NCBI GenBank assembly: GCA_030549775.1
Contig: CM060175.1
Location: 7,812,564-7,876,563 of the forward strand
DNA length: 64,000 nt
Source: Tamarix chinensis
Lineage: Eukaryota > Streptophyta > Magnoliopsida > Caryophyllales > Tamaricaceae
Reading direction: 5' to 3'
This document shows positions 12,710-25,700 of the stretch, piece by piece. The notes below the pieces were generated by a model, which searched no databases, was not told the origin of the DNA, and was given only the letters and a program-made list of their open reading frames with translations. Numbering within the stretch: position 1 is the first letter of the stretch; each line of letters opens with the position of its first letter. The position numbers and the translations under genes were made by a program.

Positions 12710-12861
12710 TGCTCAGTTTGCGATGTCGCCGCTTCTCCTTGTCTCATGTGTGGCAGTGTAGTGGCGGTTGAAGAATGGAGGAGCTCTGCTCAGGTCGCGA
12801 TACTATCGCTTCGATTGTCTCGTGTGTGGCAGTGTAGTGGCGGTTGAAGAATGGAGGAGCT
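12710..12861. repeat. 76-bp tandem duplication in the GC-rich patch
   Basis: The phrase GTGTGGCAGTGTAGTGGCGG, followed by TTGAAGAATGGAGGAGCT, occurs at 12,748 and again at 12,824. Homology runs back to CTGCTCAG in both copies. Just to the right (13,020-13,135) a shorter GA-rich repeat with core GGTGCGATGGA recurs several times. Confidence 0.8.
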
Positions 12862-13312
12862 GAGGTCTGGTCGAAGAGAACAGCGGCTGAGCTCGTCTGT
12901 TGGTGTACGAAGCTCGTCGGAGTAGAGGAGGAGTGGAAATTGAGGGAGGTTGGGTACTTCGCTCGATCTGTCAGCAGATGGGAGGAGCAGGTCGATGGAG
13001 AGATGGAGAAGTAGAAATGGCAAGGGGGAGCTAGAGAAACGGGTGCGATGGAGAGGGAGAGAGGTGCGATGGAGGGAGCGAGGTGCGATGGATGGAGAGA
13101 GGTGTGATGGAGAAAGAGAGAGGCGTGATGGGGTCTGGGGGTCGGGGCGAGGTTGCAAGGTCGAAACAGAATGGGGCGGGGCAGAGGCTCGGCAAAGAAG
13201 GCGTGTTTTTATCCTACATATATTTATAGCCGTTGGATCTAATTTAGATCCAATGGCCAGTAATTGTTCCTACGTATGTACAGATTTAGAGGTGCGCACA
13301 TGATCGAGTTTC

Positions 13313-14329
<1,017 letters not shown>

Positions 14330-15585
14330 TGTCATTATACTTATTTTGATGATAACAAACTGATCTTGGTATCTAATGTGTTTACTTTAGTGTGCAAATT
14401 CAAGAAAATAACACATACAAAATGAACCAATACTTGAAGCTGAGCATTTGATATGTCTTAGGTATATTATAAAGAGTTAAGTTGAGAAAAGTTCACATTT
14501 CAAACAAAACTCTTTAAAAATCTATATAAAAAAATACTTGATTTCATTTTATTTTATAAATCTTTTAAAAGTATTTTCAAAACAAATTGATTCGTTATGG
14601 CCAAAACCAGTCAACTAGTCCTCAGACCGATAGATTGGTTCAGTTTTAACATAGCCACTGGTTGTGTTAAAACTTAGACGAATCGAGCGGTGCATAAAAC
14701 CAATCGATAGGTTTCCTCGAATTGATGGACTGGTTTGGAAACTGATTGACTAGTTCGACCAACTAGTCCATGGGTTTCAATATTTCAGAAACCTAATTCG
14801 TCTATATTTAAACATATTGACTGGTTCAGGTAAACTGATCAACTATTTTTACCAACTAGTCCATGGGTTTCAATCTTACAAAAACTTAATTCGTCTCTAT
14901 TTAAACATATTGATTGTTTAGGTAAACCAATAAACTAGTTGACAAAAAAATCAACTAATTTGGCCAACTAATCCATGGGTTTATTTTTTGCAGAAACTCA
15001 ACTCCTCTTTTCTTAAACACATTGACTGGTATTTGCCAAACCAAATGACTAGATGGCAAACCGATCGACTAGTTGGACAAACCAATTGACCGATACATAT
15101 TTCTGAGTTTTTAACAAAAAAGTATTCTTTGCTCACTTCTCTTAGCTAGAACTGTTCTCACATTGTAATATCCTATATTACATCTAGCTAGATTACATCT
15201 TATTCAAAGATCAACACTTTCATATCTTATATTTGGTGAGAATTATTTGTAATCACAACCTCCTCTCAAAAATCAATTAAAGGGGTTACTGAGTGTTTGC
15301 ATGTCATTCTTGAGAGATTAAGTTAGTGAGTCAAGAGAAGATAAATAGATGAAGCTGTAAATCATCTCTTGAGATGGTCATTGAGATTTTAAGGCTCGTA
15401 AACCAAGAGAAGAGTGATCATCAATAAAAACACGTCACTATTTTAAAAATCCAAAAAGGAGAACCTTTTGGTAGTTAACATAAAGAGTAATTCACTCTTG
15501 AACCAATCTAAATTATGTGTTAAATTTTTTATTTTCTCATTTCTATTCCACAAAACCATATGCACCCACCTCTAGGGAGTTTTCA
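14330..15585 (+). mobile_element. Probable Sirevirus/Maximus-type copia solo LTR
   Basis: It opens TGTCATTATACTTATTTTGATGATAACAAA and closes with CACCCACCTCTAGGGAGTTTTCA. Both are typical of Sirevirus LTR termini (a TTGATGATAACAA motif near the start and a CACCC-CCTCTAGGG motif near the end). The interior has the (anti)sense GACTAGTT/AACCAGT-rich stretch common in these LTRs. No internal coding region or partner LTR is present, so it is a solo LTR. No convincing target duplication was found, so the ends are approximate. Confidence 0.6.
14759..15090. repeat. Imperfect tandem repeat in the Sirevirus-like LTR
   Basis: CCAACTAGTCCATGGGTTTC starts at 14,759 and 14,852, with a variant at 14,964 (spacings 93 and 112 bp). 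Each is followed by AATTCGTCT and ATTTAAACATATTGA or variants. Confidence 0.75.
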
Positions 15586-17019
15586 CATACATACATATAC
15601 ATATATATATATATATATACACGTATATGTATGTATTAGAATATAAAAATATATTTTATTGTGTGGGTAAAATGGGCGTGAATATATATAATTTTATGAA
15701 TGCTTATGTGGTTTGGTGTGCCTTATGTCTTAAGCTATACCCTCTAATTAAAACACTAATTGCGTAAAGTGGAAGATAAGGGAATTTGACGGTAAGATAT
15801 CCTTTGAGATAGTACCCCTAGAGGTGATGAACACGTAAGCAGGGGTCGATTAGAGGCATTGCCAGGCCTACCTACTCTCATATTGTTATGCATTGATGTC
15901 CCATGTTTCATTGTCCTCATCTTTAGTTACAACCGACTAGAGAGCTTTGCTCCAAGTTGCATTTATGGATCTGGATAGAGGGGTGTGTACACTAGACTTT
16001 GTTATTGATATGTTAACCAACTATTTTGTTTTTCCTGTGACTAACTAGAGGGCCTTTCCTCGGGTCACTCTTGGTAGAGAAACTAGAGGGCTTTTCCTTG
16101 GTTCTACCAGCGTTCTCTTCCCTCTTTTTTATAAATTCCCATGATTTGATATGCTTTGTATTAATTTAATTTCAAATGATGACCTAAATTACAAAATTAT
16201 TATTGATACATTAATCCTAAGGTAGAAAGTGAAATTTGATATTTTAATTAACCAATTATTTTATTTCAAAACTGGATGATTATCTAGAGCTATTTTTTTT
16301 TAATGTTGTAATTAAATCCAAAAATGTATTATTTATGCATTTAAATTATGTGTTACTCCCCCACTAACTATGGACTAATTTTTCAGGTGATTGTTGAAGA
16401 AGAATTGTTTGTTGGGAGTGAGCAACATGTGGGTTAGTGTGCTGAGTGACGTGACTTGTGAACTAATTGTTCAAATATGTTATTCTAAACTTATCACGTT
16501 TTGAATCATGTTTAAGGGCTCAGTTGAGTGTGTTCCTAATTGCATCTTTGTAAGTAAATTTTGTTTATATTAAAATTAAAAAATTCAAAGTGTTACGGTG
16601 GCATTTAAGGTTCTAGGTTAGATGGGTGTTGGAGTCCTTGTACAAACCCTCGGCATTAGTGTGCTCATTTACAACACAATGTGATGCTCAATTGATTATT
16701 ATTTATACCCTTGCAATTTTCATTATAGTAGAAAAAGTGTTCCTATATGCTCTTGCTTTTATGCCCTATTACCATGTTTGTGACCTAATTACTTATGTTC
16801 ATTGATGGTAGGATCAAATGTCAAAGCTTATGCCTCAAATTTTGTGTCCATATGCCCTAGTAGCTCACATGATTTTTCTTGCACTATGTCAAGATGTACT
16901 CATGAAATTTAATGATCTATGTTTGTCGTTAACATCTTAAAATACTAGTAAAATCTTGAATTAAATTATACGCTATGTTGGAACTAAATGTTAGAGATGT
17001 CTTAAGTTTTTCTTCTTGA
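15586..17019. other. AT-rich repeat-derived DNA, no gene seen
   Basis: A short (TA)n lies near 15,600-15,620. The phrase AGAGGGCYTTTCCTYGG occurs twice (about 16,047 and 16,087), suggesting a local duplication. No ORF with a recognisable product is present. Confidence 0.4.
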
Positions 17020-17287
17020 TAGGGTTGTAAATGAGACAAAATAAGCCAAATTAATATTAAAAAAAGTATAAAATTTAGGCTTAGGCTCAGCTCATTTAAA
17101 TAACAAATAAGTCAAATCAAACTTTTAATGAGTTAAACTTTTTTAAGTTTAGGTTCATATTATTTAATAAACGAGCCTAAAAGTAAGGCTCTAGCTCGGT
17201 TAGTTTAACTTGATGAATAAGTCGAACTAAGATTTTAAAAGCTGAGCTAAGGATTTTGTAAGGTAACTTGACTCACTTATGGCCCTA
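17020..17287. mobile_element. Putative hAT-like MITE
   Basis: The ends are inverted: TAGGGTTGTAAATGAG on the left against TAGGGCCATAAGTGAG read from the right. Length is about 268 bp, with AT-rich internal wording (GCTCAGCTCATTTAAAT, CTCGGTTAGTTTAACTTGATGAA) common in plant hAT-derived MITEs. The expected 8-bp target duplication is not visible, so it is old or wrongly bounded. A related stretch lies at about 42,188-42,430. Confidence 0.5.
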
Positions 17288-17999
17288 ATTTATGGAATAG
17301 GGTTCATATAAGATGTCATATTAGGTCCTTACCATGTAGAATGCTAGTTTATATTTATATTATGATTTTATATTTTTATGACATGATTCTTGTATAATAT
17401 GCATAGACCGTCACCATACTCATGCTTATGTGTGATAATTAGTTCTTAATTATTACTCACATATTGATACTACCACTTGCGGTCCTTATCCATTCAATAG
17501 ACGGGTGATATATTTGTGGAGGGTAATGAGGACCTAGTTGATGATGGCTATGACAGCTAACTCTCTAACGATGATCAATGAATGCTTTATGGGGAGTGAT
17601 GATACCTATAACCAGACTGGGCGGTGATAGCTTTTACCTATGTTTGGGGATATTTTTGTTTTTTTGGTTGTTTGAACCTTTTATCTTTGTTAAAGGTAGT
17701 TCATGATTTTGCTAGTTTATGTAACCTTATCATTATTGTTATGAATATATGTGCTTGAATCTGTTTGTAATGTTTTGTTATATCATCCCAACCTCAGTCT
17801 AGCACCTAACACTGACTAAATGATGGTCACACCTTTTTATGTTCAATGTAGAGGTTTCGTCATCGAATTTTATTTTTCTTCTATGCTACTCTTTAAAAAT
17901 AAAAAAAATGGTTAAAAAATCTAAGGGTTTTACAAAAAGGTTTTTGGGACGAACACAACGAGTCAAATGGAGTTTCCGTGCAAGTGTTTTGGATTTATT

Positions 18000-18030
<31 letters not shown>

Positions 18031-18317
18031 ACTTGAATTAAAGAAAGAGGAGAAAGAAAAATAAAGTGTATGTTTTTTACTTATTTTCCTTTAGTATATA
18101 TTAGTAAAATTGAGTACTAACTTGATGAAAATTAGTACTAACATATATAAAAAAAAATTATAATAACTTTATCAAAAATGTGTAATGAAGGATAAAATAA
18201 AATTTAAAACATTAAAAAAAAGTTATTAATATTACCAAAAAGAGGTTTATACATAATTTTGAGTTGAAAAAACTGACCTAAATTATTCTCCTATGCTAAC
18301 ACGACGTCACGGAAAAT
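17288..18317. other. 3' flank of the QWRF-like gene, AT-rich
   Basis: No separate gene is seen. A (TA)n run lies at 18,003-18,030. The QWRF 3' untranslated region must begin just below 18,318, but I could not assign a polyadenylation site. Confidence 0.4.
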
Positions 18318-18470
18318 CTAGGATACATTAAGAACTGAACGCAGTAAATTTATCTTTTTATTTCCAAATGAATGGATGAGGTGATATTTGCAATTACTCT
18401 GGCTTTCCATTTTCTCCATTTGCTCTTGTGATGATTGGATCACATATGCTCTTAAGCTTTGCTCATGACC
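18318..18470 (-). CDS. QWRF7-like: Terminal exon 5 of the QWRF7-like gene
   Basis: The acceptor CTATACAG precedes GGT CAT GAG at 18470, and the frame runs 50 codons to TAG at 18,320-18,318. It supplies EQSLRAYVIQ, the expected C-terminal motif (family: SLR.HL.QL). Exon 4 ends at a strong donor (GAG followed by GTACGT) in the same phase. Without this exon, exon 4 would read through the donor into unrelated residues. The 5.9-kb distance is explained by repeats in intron 4. Confidence 0.8.
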   Translation of the reverse strand, partial: GHEQSLRAYVIQSSQEQMEKMESQSNCKYHLIHSFGNKKINLLRSVLNVS

Positions 18471-18640
18471 CTGTATAGAAAATAAATAAATTGATTGATA
18501 TCAAATATTAAGGTAAAAAAATATAATAATAAAAAGAAAAATAACATTGTGTTAGACGGGTGTGCATGCAAATGATGTATTTATACTCAAATAAATTTGT
18601 TGATAAAACCATTCATGTTGTTCTAGTTAAGATAAGAAAC

Positions 18641-18729
<89 letters not shown>

Positions 18730-21700
18730 CTCATATAAAACAGTTCAGTCAAGTCAAAATTAAAATACAAATGATATTTTTTAAGCAAACTAGTAATTTT
18801 CTATAATATTTATTTATTTACAAATATAACCATCAAATATAATCTTTTTTAAATCATGATATTATATTCAAATTTGCCTAATTGATACTAAAAAAAATGG
18901 AGTAACATGATTGAAGATAACACTCATATAACTAATATAATATTTTACCAGCACGGTTATCAAAAAAATATTTAATTTGTCCATAAAAAACCTAGTCTTA
19001 TTTTTAATATCCTAACCCCACACTAATTGTGTATAGTTACTTAAAATAATTTTGAAATTGATTAATGGCCCCATAGAACAAGACGAGTCTTTTCCAACAT
19101 GTTTTTCCACAGCTTTTGAAAAATTTAATGGGAGTTCATCTATCCTTGAACTACTCCAAACTAATCATGAGTAATTGTGAAGCTCTCGAGTGATGGATTT
19201 TTCAAAATGAATGTTTGCCTTGTTGATATATGTAATCTTATAAATCATTTTAAGCTTCTACCATCAACCACTAATTTAGATGATTACATGCACCCCCACT
19301 CAAAGTATGCAATTTCATCACTGCACCTCAATCACTTACTATATCAATACAATCCATCCCAAGAATCGTTCTATTAAGAAGCAGACTGGATCATCCAAGT
19401 TCACCTTACAATGATGGTTTCTCTCTAATATCATATGTAACACTTTATTCCCACACTAGGCTCAAGTAGTTATCTAGAGTATTGTTTGAATTGACAATTG
19501 ACCCCATAGAACAACACGAACCCTTTCTAATATATTTTTTCCTCATTCACACGCTACCTAGGAAGAGGGAACCCATCCTTGGACTACTCCAAGCCAACTA
19601 TCTTTAACCATGGAACTCTCTAGTGATGCATTTTTAAAAAAGAATGTGCACCTTGTTGATATAGGTAGTCTTATAAATCCTTTTAAGTATTTACCATGAA
19701 CCATTAATTTGTGGCATAACATTATTTGTCTCTTTCCATGGATAAAAATTCAAAATGGTATCCCAAATTCCATAACCTAACATTATGATACACACACGCA
19801 AGCATAGACAACTAATATGATATTCATTTTAACAAATATCTGGGAAAAAAATTAAAACTAAATTGAATATCTAGTTTGTAAAAATGATTATCGAATATTT
19901 TTTTTGATGATATATTTTATGAGATTATTCAAGATTTCTAAACTTTGATATTATGTAATTATTTTAATAATACATATTAATATTTTTATAATAGTCCATT
20001 TCTTGTAAACCCTAAATGCAACTTGTTGTTTAATGTGATTTTAATTATAGGAATTATAAGCGAATAACATGTTTTTAATGTGTGTTTAAAATGGGGTGAT
20101 AAGTGTATTAGATTAATTAGGTTTAAATGGTAGCATTAGGTTATGGGCAAATAGTGGTCAAATGAAAGTGGTTATCAATAAACTGAGGGTGTTGGCAGTG
20201 GGTAGTTTCTTTTATGGGTTTGGATCATCATCCAATTATCGATGAGGATTCTTTTTTGGTTTTTAATTTTTTCCTCTAATTTAATTCCCTTACCTAATAT
20301 TTTTATATATTTTTCTAAACTTATTTCATACATTTCCCTAAATTTTCATAACTTCAGGGATTAATTTAATATATTCTCGATTAAACCCTCAAAAATTATC
20401 ATTTCACCTTGAAAATTTAACCTTGGGACTTTTGTGGTCAAATCTTTGACCAGGGGTCATGAACCACAACCTCCACTCTCCTTGATTTGATCATTAGATA
20501 TTCCTCCTTTAACCAATATTTTAATCAAAAGTCACCTCAACTTACCTCACACTAACTCTCTTATACATCATACCATCCCCTGTAAATTCTTTCATTCAAG
20601 TGTGACTTAATCATCCTCCATTGAGCTTATACCTCTCTTTCCTTACATATTTTTGAGACTCTCTTACCCTCCTTATGCCTTAACATTACATTTATTCATT
20701 ATGTAACATTGGTGTAAAGTGTTGTCGCCTCTTTTCCCTTTGTTTTCTCTAAGTGTTGAAGGATTCTCTTGTTATTCTTGTTGCTTGAAACTGAGCACTG
20801 CTCCCTTGATTCTCCTCCATTTCTTTTGCTTGTTATCCTCTCTTAATACCTTGTATAGCCCTATTATATTTTCTTTAAGTATAAGGGTGTTAAACTTAGG
20901 AGAAACTTAAATATCTTACCCCTCCTTTTTTTCTCCTCTTAGTGTGTCAATATATAGTTTGGTATGGGTTCTTTTTCCTTGTTTGATTCTTCCTAATTTA
21001 TGTATGATTCCTTTTTTTATGTCTAGGTTTTATGATTTCTAAATTTAGGGTTTTTTAATTTGAGGAGAAGAAGGATAATTGAAGGCTAGAACCTTAGGTG
21101 GTCCTTTGTTATTTATTTTACTAGTAATTCATGGAAAGGAAGTAAACATATGCTCCTATTAAATATGAAAATGTCATGTGGCTGTGTGAAAAGGTTTTCT
21201 ATTTTCCATTCTTAATTGATATATTACGTTTTATTGTGATTTCATGAAATTTATGCATGTATTATGTTGTAATTTTGTTAAGTATGCAAGCATGAAATAA
21301 TATGTATGATTATGGTAATTTATATCTTTTAATATATGTATGATAGCATGCTAGAATAAAGTTGAATGTGGTAATATAATTATATGTGCCTTGAGAGGAT
21401 ACTTTGGCTAACGGCATTATTTTCCTAGTTAAGGCCTCTTTTTATATTTTGAGATTACCATAGATTCCTCTTATGTTGTACTTAAAGTTTGATATATGAT
21501 GTATTTATATTTGAGCATGTTTCGCCATAAAAATGCTAGAATTAAAATTTGTGTGTCCTAAGGATATTTTTGTAAATTCAAATTAAATCTGTAGTTTTTC
21601 AACACTTATACCTTGTATGTGTTACAATATATTGAGTATAAAAAACATGTCAAATATGGTATACTAGATATACATTATTAGGGTTTTAAGTGCTACTTGG

Positions 21701-22696
21701 GCTTAAGTGTGAATTTGGGGCAAAATGATAATTTTTCTAGAATCAAAACTTTATGTTAAAATATTTAATTTAATGTTAATTAGATTTGGTGTGAGTTTCA
21801 TTCAACTCTAATAATGTTTAGGAGCAATTTGGCTAATCATGGGATAATTTAACCTTAAGGGCATTTTGGTCATTTATGACTAAATATGCCTAAGAATGTA
21901 ATGATTGTATTGTTTTGGCTTTTAGTGGACCATATTTTTAACCATTGACTTGGCTTGAACCGTCGACCTTAGGTTTAACTTTGAATAAATCAAAATTAAA
22001 GGAAAATAGTTAGGTGTAGATTTGTTTCATATGTGTCGTGTGTAGGATTGGTGATCACCTCAATAAAACATTAATATTTAAAGTGAAAGATCATGGTATT
22101 AAGAAATGGTTTGATCTTTAGGGTTAGCTACCCTGAAGATGAAGTATAAGCTTTCAATTTGGTTTAGTGGTTATTTAAAGGCCTCAGCATTCCAACTAAG
22201 GATCTGTGTAATACATTGAATTTTAGCTAAATATAATTCTAAGTAATTAATATCGTCACCTAATTTTAATAACAAAAATTAGTATTTTACCTTATCCTAA
22301 TGTCTATTTCATATTATTAATACTTTAACCCAATATTAACCTTATAAAGTTTTTAAATAAATTATACCTATACCCTAACCTAAAACTTTTTTAACATAAT
22401 TCTAATTCTATACCTAAACTTATTTTCTCTTCCTCATTTGTCCTTTTTCTTCCTTTTTTTTCCTCTCCTTCTCCTTTTCTTTTCCCTTTTTATTTTCCTT
22501 CATCAATTTTTCTTTCCTCTCTTGCTTCCTTTTTCTCCTTATGTGTGAATTATTAACTATCCCGGCCATGCATAATCTCTCTTTCATGCCTATTTATATG
22601 TTAACTCCTAATGTGTGATTTGCTTGTTGTAATGCATGCCCCAATGGTGCATGTGTCTGTTTTTCTCTCTTCCCATATCACCTCCTTCTACATGTA

Positions 22697-22751
<55 letters not shown>

Positions 22752-25700
22752 GTAACACATTAAATGCCTGAACAACCTCCCTTCTCCCTCTCTTCTATGT
22801 TGAAAAACTACGCTAACAAATGTATCCTTGATCCCTCCCTATACCTCCTCCTCACTGTCACCAAAATATCCCACCAACACCTCCATCTGGTAGCCCCTAT
22901 CGAAAAACACCCTAAGCACCGACAACGTTCACCTTTTCCTCACCCACATACCACCGGCCAAAAACACCACAACACCCCCTAAGCTTTAGCAAATTCCACT
23001 GAAACTCTCCATTTATATTCCTCCCTTGAGCAACAATGATCCACACCAAAGCAATACCCCTAGCTTTAGAAAAATCCATAGATCCTACCCCTACCACCAA
23101 CCAAAGCTACTGCTTCTACCCCTTTCCTTCAGAAAAAATCACCACAACACTCCCATAACCTTCAAAAAAGACCACTGCAACCCACCACCCTCCTTCAGCC
23201 TCCAATACTAGTGCACACCCTTTAGCAACGACACAAGCTATCATTACTCCACCCATCTCCTTGGCATATCCCACCGATCCCCTCCCTTTTTTGTGCAAAT
23301 TTTTCCCAAAACACTCCCCTTGGTCTGGTTTGGTTCTCCTATTTTCTTTCATCCTCCATTTCTGGAGTTTTCCCCTAATTATGTTATTAAATCTTAATGG
23401 TGTTTTGTTATTTTTTTCTTAGGTGGTTTATCTGAAGTTCCGGAAGATGTGGGATAAGATATACTTTCATAGAGATCAGAGCTTTTTCTATAAGGATATT
23501 AGTCATAGTCTAGGGTTTATGTGCTATGTTTGACTATGTGTATTTTCATGTTATAATTATTTTGTTGATAAATGCCTATTGTTAATGCTAAGATATGATA
23601 ATATGATTTTGTATGATGAGAAATAAATGAGTTGAGAAGCGTTATATCATTACGATAATATTTTACATGGAAGACCCTAAGCAAATTGTTGTGATATATG
23701 GTTGTATGGGCTTAATAGAGTATGATAAGTGAGAAAAAGAGTATATAAGATGTATGGTGATAAATGGAGAATTTGAAAATAATGATAAGAAAACATGTAA
23801 GTTTTTCATGAAATGATGGCTTTTGGTTACCTGTAAGGGAATTTTGGTTAATATAGGTTTATAGGTTTATTCCATTTAATGATAATAGTGGATCGGGTGG
23901 GTTTCTCCTAAGAGGTGCATCAGCCTATTCCAGCGGATTAAAAATAGTGGAGCCTTAAACTCAACATGAATGATAATATGACTTGAGATAATTATTAAGG
24001 GGATAAGGCATTGATAATTTCAAGTAGAAGGTTATGTGAATCAGGACTGAGGTATTGGGTTCATTCCACAATAAATATGACTAAATACAATTGCCTTGTT
24101 GGTAGAGTATTGAACTAATAATGTGGATGTAATGAGTTTAATTTCCACTCTTGGTAATTTTAGGTAATGTGATAATATTTATAACATCTTAAATAATATA
24201 AGCCCCCCCCCCTAAAAATTACGCCTAATTAAGAACCCAATAACTCACGGTTGACACAATAAAATCATTGTTTCATATAAGCATTTATTTTCTTGTCATT
24301 AGAGGGGGAATAAATAAATAAACAGCCAATTTGAAACAAGAATGTCGATGCATTTCTTATGCTTGCATGCATGGGCAAGACCGCGCGACGTACCTCTAAG
24401 GCCACAATGATGTCGATAACCTCCTCCAATTCTTGGAAAAACTCATGTTGTTTTCCAAGAATGAAATGGAGTTCCCTCAGGCAGTAGCAAATCTCCTCGG
24501 CCTGCAGCGTTACGTGCCAACACAAAGCTTAGAACGCATGGTCTGTAATATCTAACAAATCAAACGATAATTGTAACAACTTGATCGTTAGAAAAATAAT
24601 AATAATAATATATGAAATAACAAACCTGAAGATGGAATTTTATGATTGTATCTTCAATATCTTCCATGACTTCAATAGCTAACCTCATGGACTCGTATAG
24701 AGATATTACGTCGACCTTTTGAGAAATTAAAGAGAAATAAATAGTAAAGAAAAGAGTTGGAAATATACTTTACCTCAGGTATCAATATATACGTATATAC
24801 CATGATCATTAGAACTTAATCAGACAATATGAGAGAGCTATATACGATCAGTTCAATGTAGGTACAATTTAGTTTGATCTAGTAAGTAAGAGGTATCATA
24901 TATTTAAAAATAATAACTTGTTTCGGAAAAAGGACCGGTTGATAGCGGAATACCTTTTCCTTCCTTGTGTGTGATTAAAATGGGCAAAACAAAGATAGCA
25001 GAAATAGAAAAATAAAGACACCAAATTTTACGTGGAAAACCCTTAAAGTTGAAGGGAAAAACCACGAACCTTCCACTATGATGATAATAGGATTATAAGT
25101 AATTCTTCTCTAGTATGAACTAGAGGCTCACTCAACTTCTTTATCTAAAAGAGGATGGATTACAAAGGATGGACTCTCTCACCGACTAAGTGGTGGAACA
25201 CTCAAACTTCGCTTGAAAAAATATGAGAACTTTTCCCAAGCACCTCACTTTTATAGTGGTTCTCTCTTTCTCTCTTTTTGTAGAGGATTGCTTGCTTTGC
25301 TTGATGCTCTAAGCCTTCCCAAAGACCCCTATTTATAGGAGTAGAAGGGGGTAACCCAAAAGCCATAAGATGACTCTTGAATGCTCTTCTATTAAATTAA
25401 ACCAATGAAACTTTGGTAACTTACACATGATAAAATGCATTTGTCTTCTCAAATTCCCAAGAGTTACAAAGTATTAACCATCTTTGTAACTCATGCATCA
25501 TCCCCACTATTATTGTTTTTAGGAAACCCCTTTAATTAAGGAGGGACCCCAACAATCTCCCCCTTCCTGACTTAATTTGGAGGAACCAGCATACTAATGC
25601 CTTCACAACAATCTTTAAGCTTCTTGGTTGATATTGTCTTGGTCATCATGTCCGACCAATTCTTGTCGGTATGAACCTTCTCGAGTTGTAGCTGCTTCTC

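Noticed and set aside
24091..24153. A functional tRNA gene
   Set aside because: The acceptor and T stems do not pair and box B is decayed.
24265..24393. Exon 4 reading on to a stop at 24,265 as the end of the QWRF protein
   Set aside because: The extra residues resemble nothing, while a strong GTACGT donor at 24,393 joins in phase to the exon at 18,470 that restores the family C-terminus.
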